A stretch of 6,137 nucleotides of DNA from an uncultured Collinsella sp. (lineage in GTDB: Bacteria; Actinomycetota; Coriobacteriia; Coriobacteriales; Coriobacteriaceae). The DNA lies in contig URUI01000094.1 in the NCBI GenBank assembly GCA_900551015.1, positions 1-6,137 of the forward strand, read 5' to 3'. Under the pieces are notes generated by a model, which was not told the DNA's origin, ran no database searches, and worked only from the letters and a program-made list of their open reading frames with translations. The translations under genes were made by a program, and so were the position numbers. Each line of letters starts with the position of its first letter. Position 1 is the stretch's first letter. This document shows positions 5,090 through 6,137 of this stretch, in pieces.

Positions 5090-6078
5090 TAGGGACGGAC
5101 CTGGCCGGTGCCGCGGAGCTTGTATTTGTAGGTAGTGAGGGCCTCGGCGGCAAAGGGGCCGCGGGCGTGGAGCTTTTGGGTCGAGATGCCGATCTCGGCG
5201 CCCAGGCCAAACTCGCCGCCGTCGGTGAAGCGCGTGCTGGCGTTGGCATACACGGCCGAGGCATCGACCGCGTCCAGGAAGCGCTCGCAGGCATCCTCGT
5301 CCTCGGCAACGATGGCCTCGGAGTGCATGGTGCCGTAGCGGTTGATGTGCGCGATGGCTTCGTCCTCGTTCGCCACGACCTTCACGCTCATCTCGAGCGC
5401 CAGATACTCGCGGCCCCAGTCCTCCTCAGTCGCGGCAACATAGTCGTCGCCCTCGGCAAGCCCGGCGGCAGCGCATGCGGCGCACGTGGCCTCGTCGCCG
5501 TGAATCAGCACGCCGTGGTCGTGCAGCACGGCAACGACCGCCGGCAAAAACGAATCCGCCACGGCACGGTCGACCAGCAGCGACTCGGCGGCATTGCACA
5601 CGCCCACGCGCTGCGTCTTAGCGTTGACGATAATGTTGAGCGCCTTGTCAAAATCGGCGGATTCATGCACGTAGATGTGGCAGTTGCCTGTGCCCGTCTC
5701 GATCACCGGCACAAGCGACTCGCGCACGCAGCGCTGGATCAGGCCTGCACCGCCACGCGGAATGAGCACATCGACGATGCCGCGAAGCTTCATGAGCTCG
5801 CCGGTTGCCTCGCGGTCGGTAGACTCAATCATCGAGACGGCCTCACGCGGGAAGCCCTTGGCCTCGAGGGCATCGGCCAGTAGCTCGGCAATCATGGCAC
5901 ACGAGTGATAGGCCAGCGAGCCGCCGCGCAGAATACAGGCGTTGCCGGTGCGGATGCAGATGCCCGCGGCGTCGGCCGTCACGTTGGGGCGTGCCTCGTA
6001 GACCATGGCGACCAGGCCCAACGGCACGCTCACGCGCGCCGAGCCGAAAGTTGCACAGATCGTGACCTTCGGCGGCAA
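5089..6078 (-). CDS. proA: gamma-glutamyl phosphate reductase (glutamate-5-semialdehyde dehydrogenase), 5'-truncated
   Basis: ProA reduces gamma-glutamyl phosphate to glutamate-5-semialdehyde with NADPH, the second step of proline synthesis, in the cytoplasm. Clear ProA sequence runs from VPLGLVAMVYEARPNV (first base near 6027) to the stop at 5089, about 312 residues. It includes RGGAGL, the NAKTQR segment with the presumed catalytic cysteine in VGVCNAAESLL, and the closing NASTRFTDGGEF...STQKLHARGP block. The family is about 415 residues, so roughly the first 105 (part of the NADPH-binding domain) are missing. The frame stays open past 6078 to the window edge, but that part does not look like ProA and reads instead as a metal ATPase on the other strand. 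The TTG at 6078 is therefore only a nominal start and the gene is probably broken, or chimeric by assembly. A terminator and palindrome copy 3 follow the stop. Confidence 0.85.
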   Translation of the reverse strand: MPPKVTICATFGSARVSVPLGLVAMVYEARPNVTADAAGICIRTGNACILRGGSLAYHSCAMIAELLADALEAKGFPREAVSMIESTDREATGELMKLRGIVDVLIPRGGAGLIQRCVRESLVPVIETGTGNCHIYVHESADFDKALNIIVNAKTQRVGVCNAAESLLVDRAVADSFLPAVVAVLHDHGVLIHGDEATCAACAAAGLAEGDDYVAATEEDWGREYLALEMSVKVVANEDEAIAHINRYGTMHSEAIVAEDEDACERFLDAVDASAVYANASTRFTDGGEFGLGAEIGISTQKLHARGPFAAEALTTYKYKLRGTGQVRP

Positions 6079-6137
6079 TGATGAGGCGGATATGCTGCGT
6101 CTGGCTGCCTGCCTGGAGGAGCATTTCCCGCATCCGG
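6005..6137 (+). pseudogene. P1B-type metal-transporting ATPase fragment, truncated at both ends
   Basis: From 6023 the plus strand reads GTLTRAEPKVAQIVTF and goes on to DMLRLAACLEEHFPHP at the window end. This matches the start of the catalytic domain of heavy-metal P1B ATPases: the GTLT of the DKTGTLT phosphorylation motif, then the helix ending in the conserved HP pair. Such proteins pump metal ions across the membrane using ATP. The phosphorylated aspartate and everything before it are absent: upstream codons (MATRPN from ATG 6005) belong to antisense proA, and a TAG lies at 5999-6001. The fragment cannot be functional as it stands. The right end is cut by the window, so how much of the ATPase continues is unknown. 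Confidence 0.65.

Noticed and set aside
5080..5883. Plus-strand open frame of 267 codons opposite proA
   Set aside because: Antisense shadow of ProA; no family motif, and it starts inside palindrome copy 3.

Overview
The window reads as chromosomal DNA of a high-GC actinobacterial gut commensal, most likely Collinsella or a near relative (Coriobacteriia). This rests on GC-rich coding regions separated by AT-rich spacers, a stand-alone CarD-type regulator, and the style of the ArgS and ProA proteins. The genus is inferred from general recognition and was not tested by a search.

Layout from left to right. Positions 1-350 carry no convincing gene; they hold a large imperfect palindrome (76-225) and the terminator of argS (271-304). 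argS (arginyl-tRNA synthetase) occupies 351-2204 on the minus strand. A 342-base divergent spacer separates it from a CarD-family regulator on the plus strand (2547-3032), which ends in a 44-base palindromic repeat and a strong terminator. A 244-base spacer leads to a Y1/HUH transposase of the REP-associated (RAYT) type on the plus strand (3389-4147). A two-way terminator follows, then a second copy of the 44-base palindrome in opposite orientation. Next is an HD-domain phosphohydrolase on the minus strand (4318-4917), then a proA terminator and a third palindrome copy. Finally comes proA (gamma-glutamyl phosphate reductase, minus strand), which has lost about its first 100 residues. At about 6023-6028 proA gives way abruptly to a plus-strand fragment of a P1B-type metal ATPase that runs off the window.

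The housekeeping genes (translation, transcription control, proline synthesis) appear to be independent transcription units, each with its own terminator where one can be seen. They do not form a functional operon. What links them is the 44-base palindrome, found at the stop codons of carD, the HD gene and proA. Two copies in inverted orientation bracket the RAYT transposase, the arrangement expected of a REP/RAYT ('REPtron'-like) system, here in an actinobacterial background. The second notable feature is the proA/ATPase junction, which is either a genuine rearrangement at a short shared sequence or an assembly chimera.
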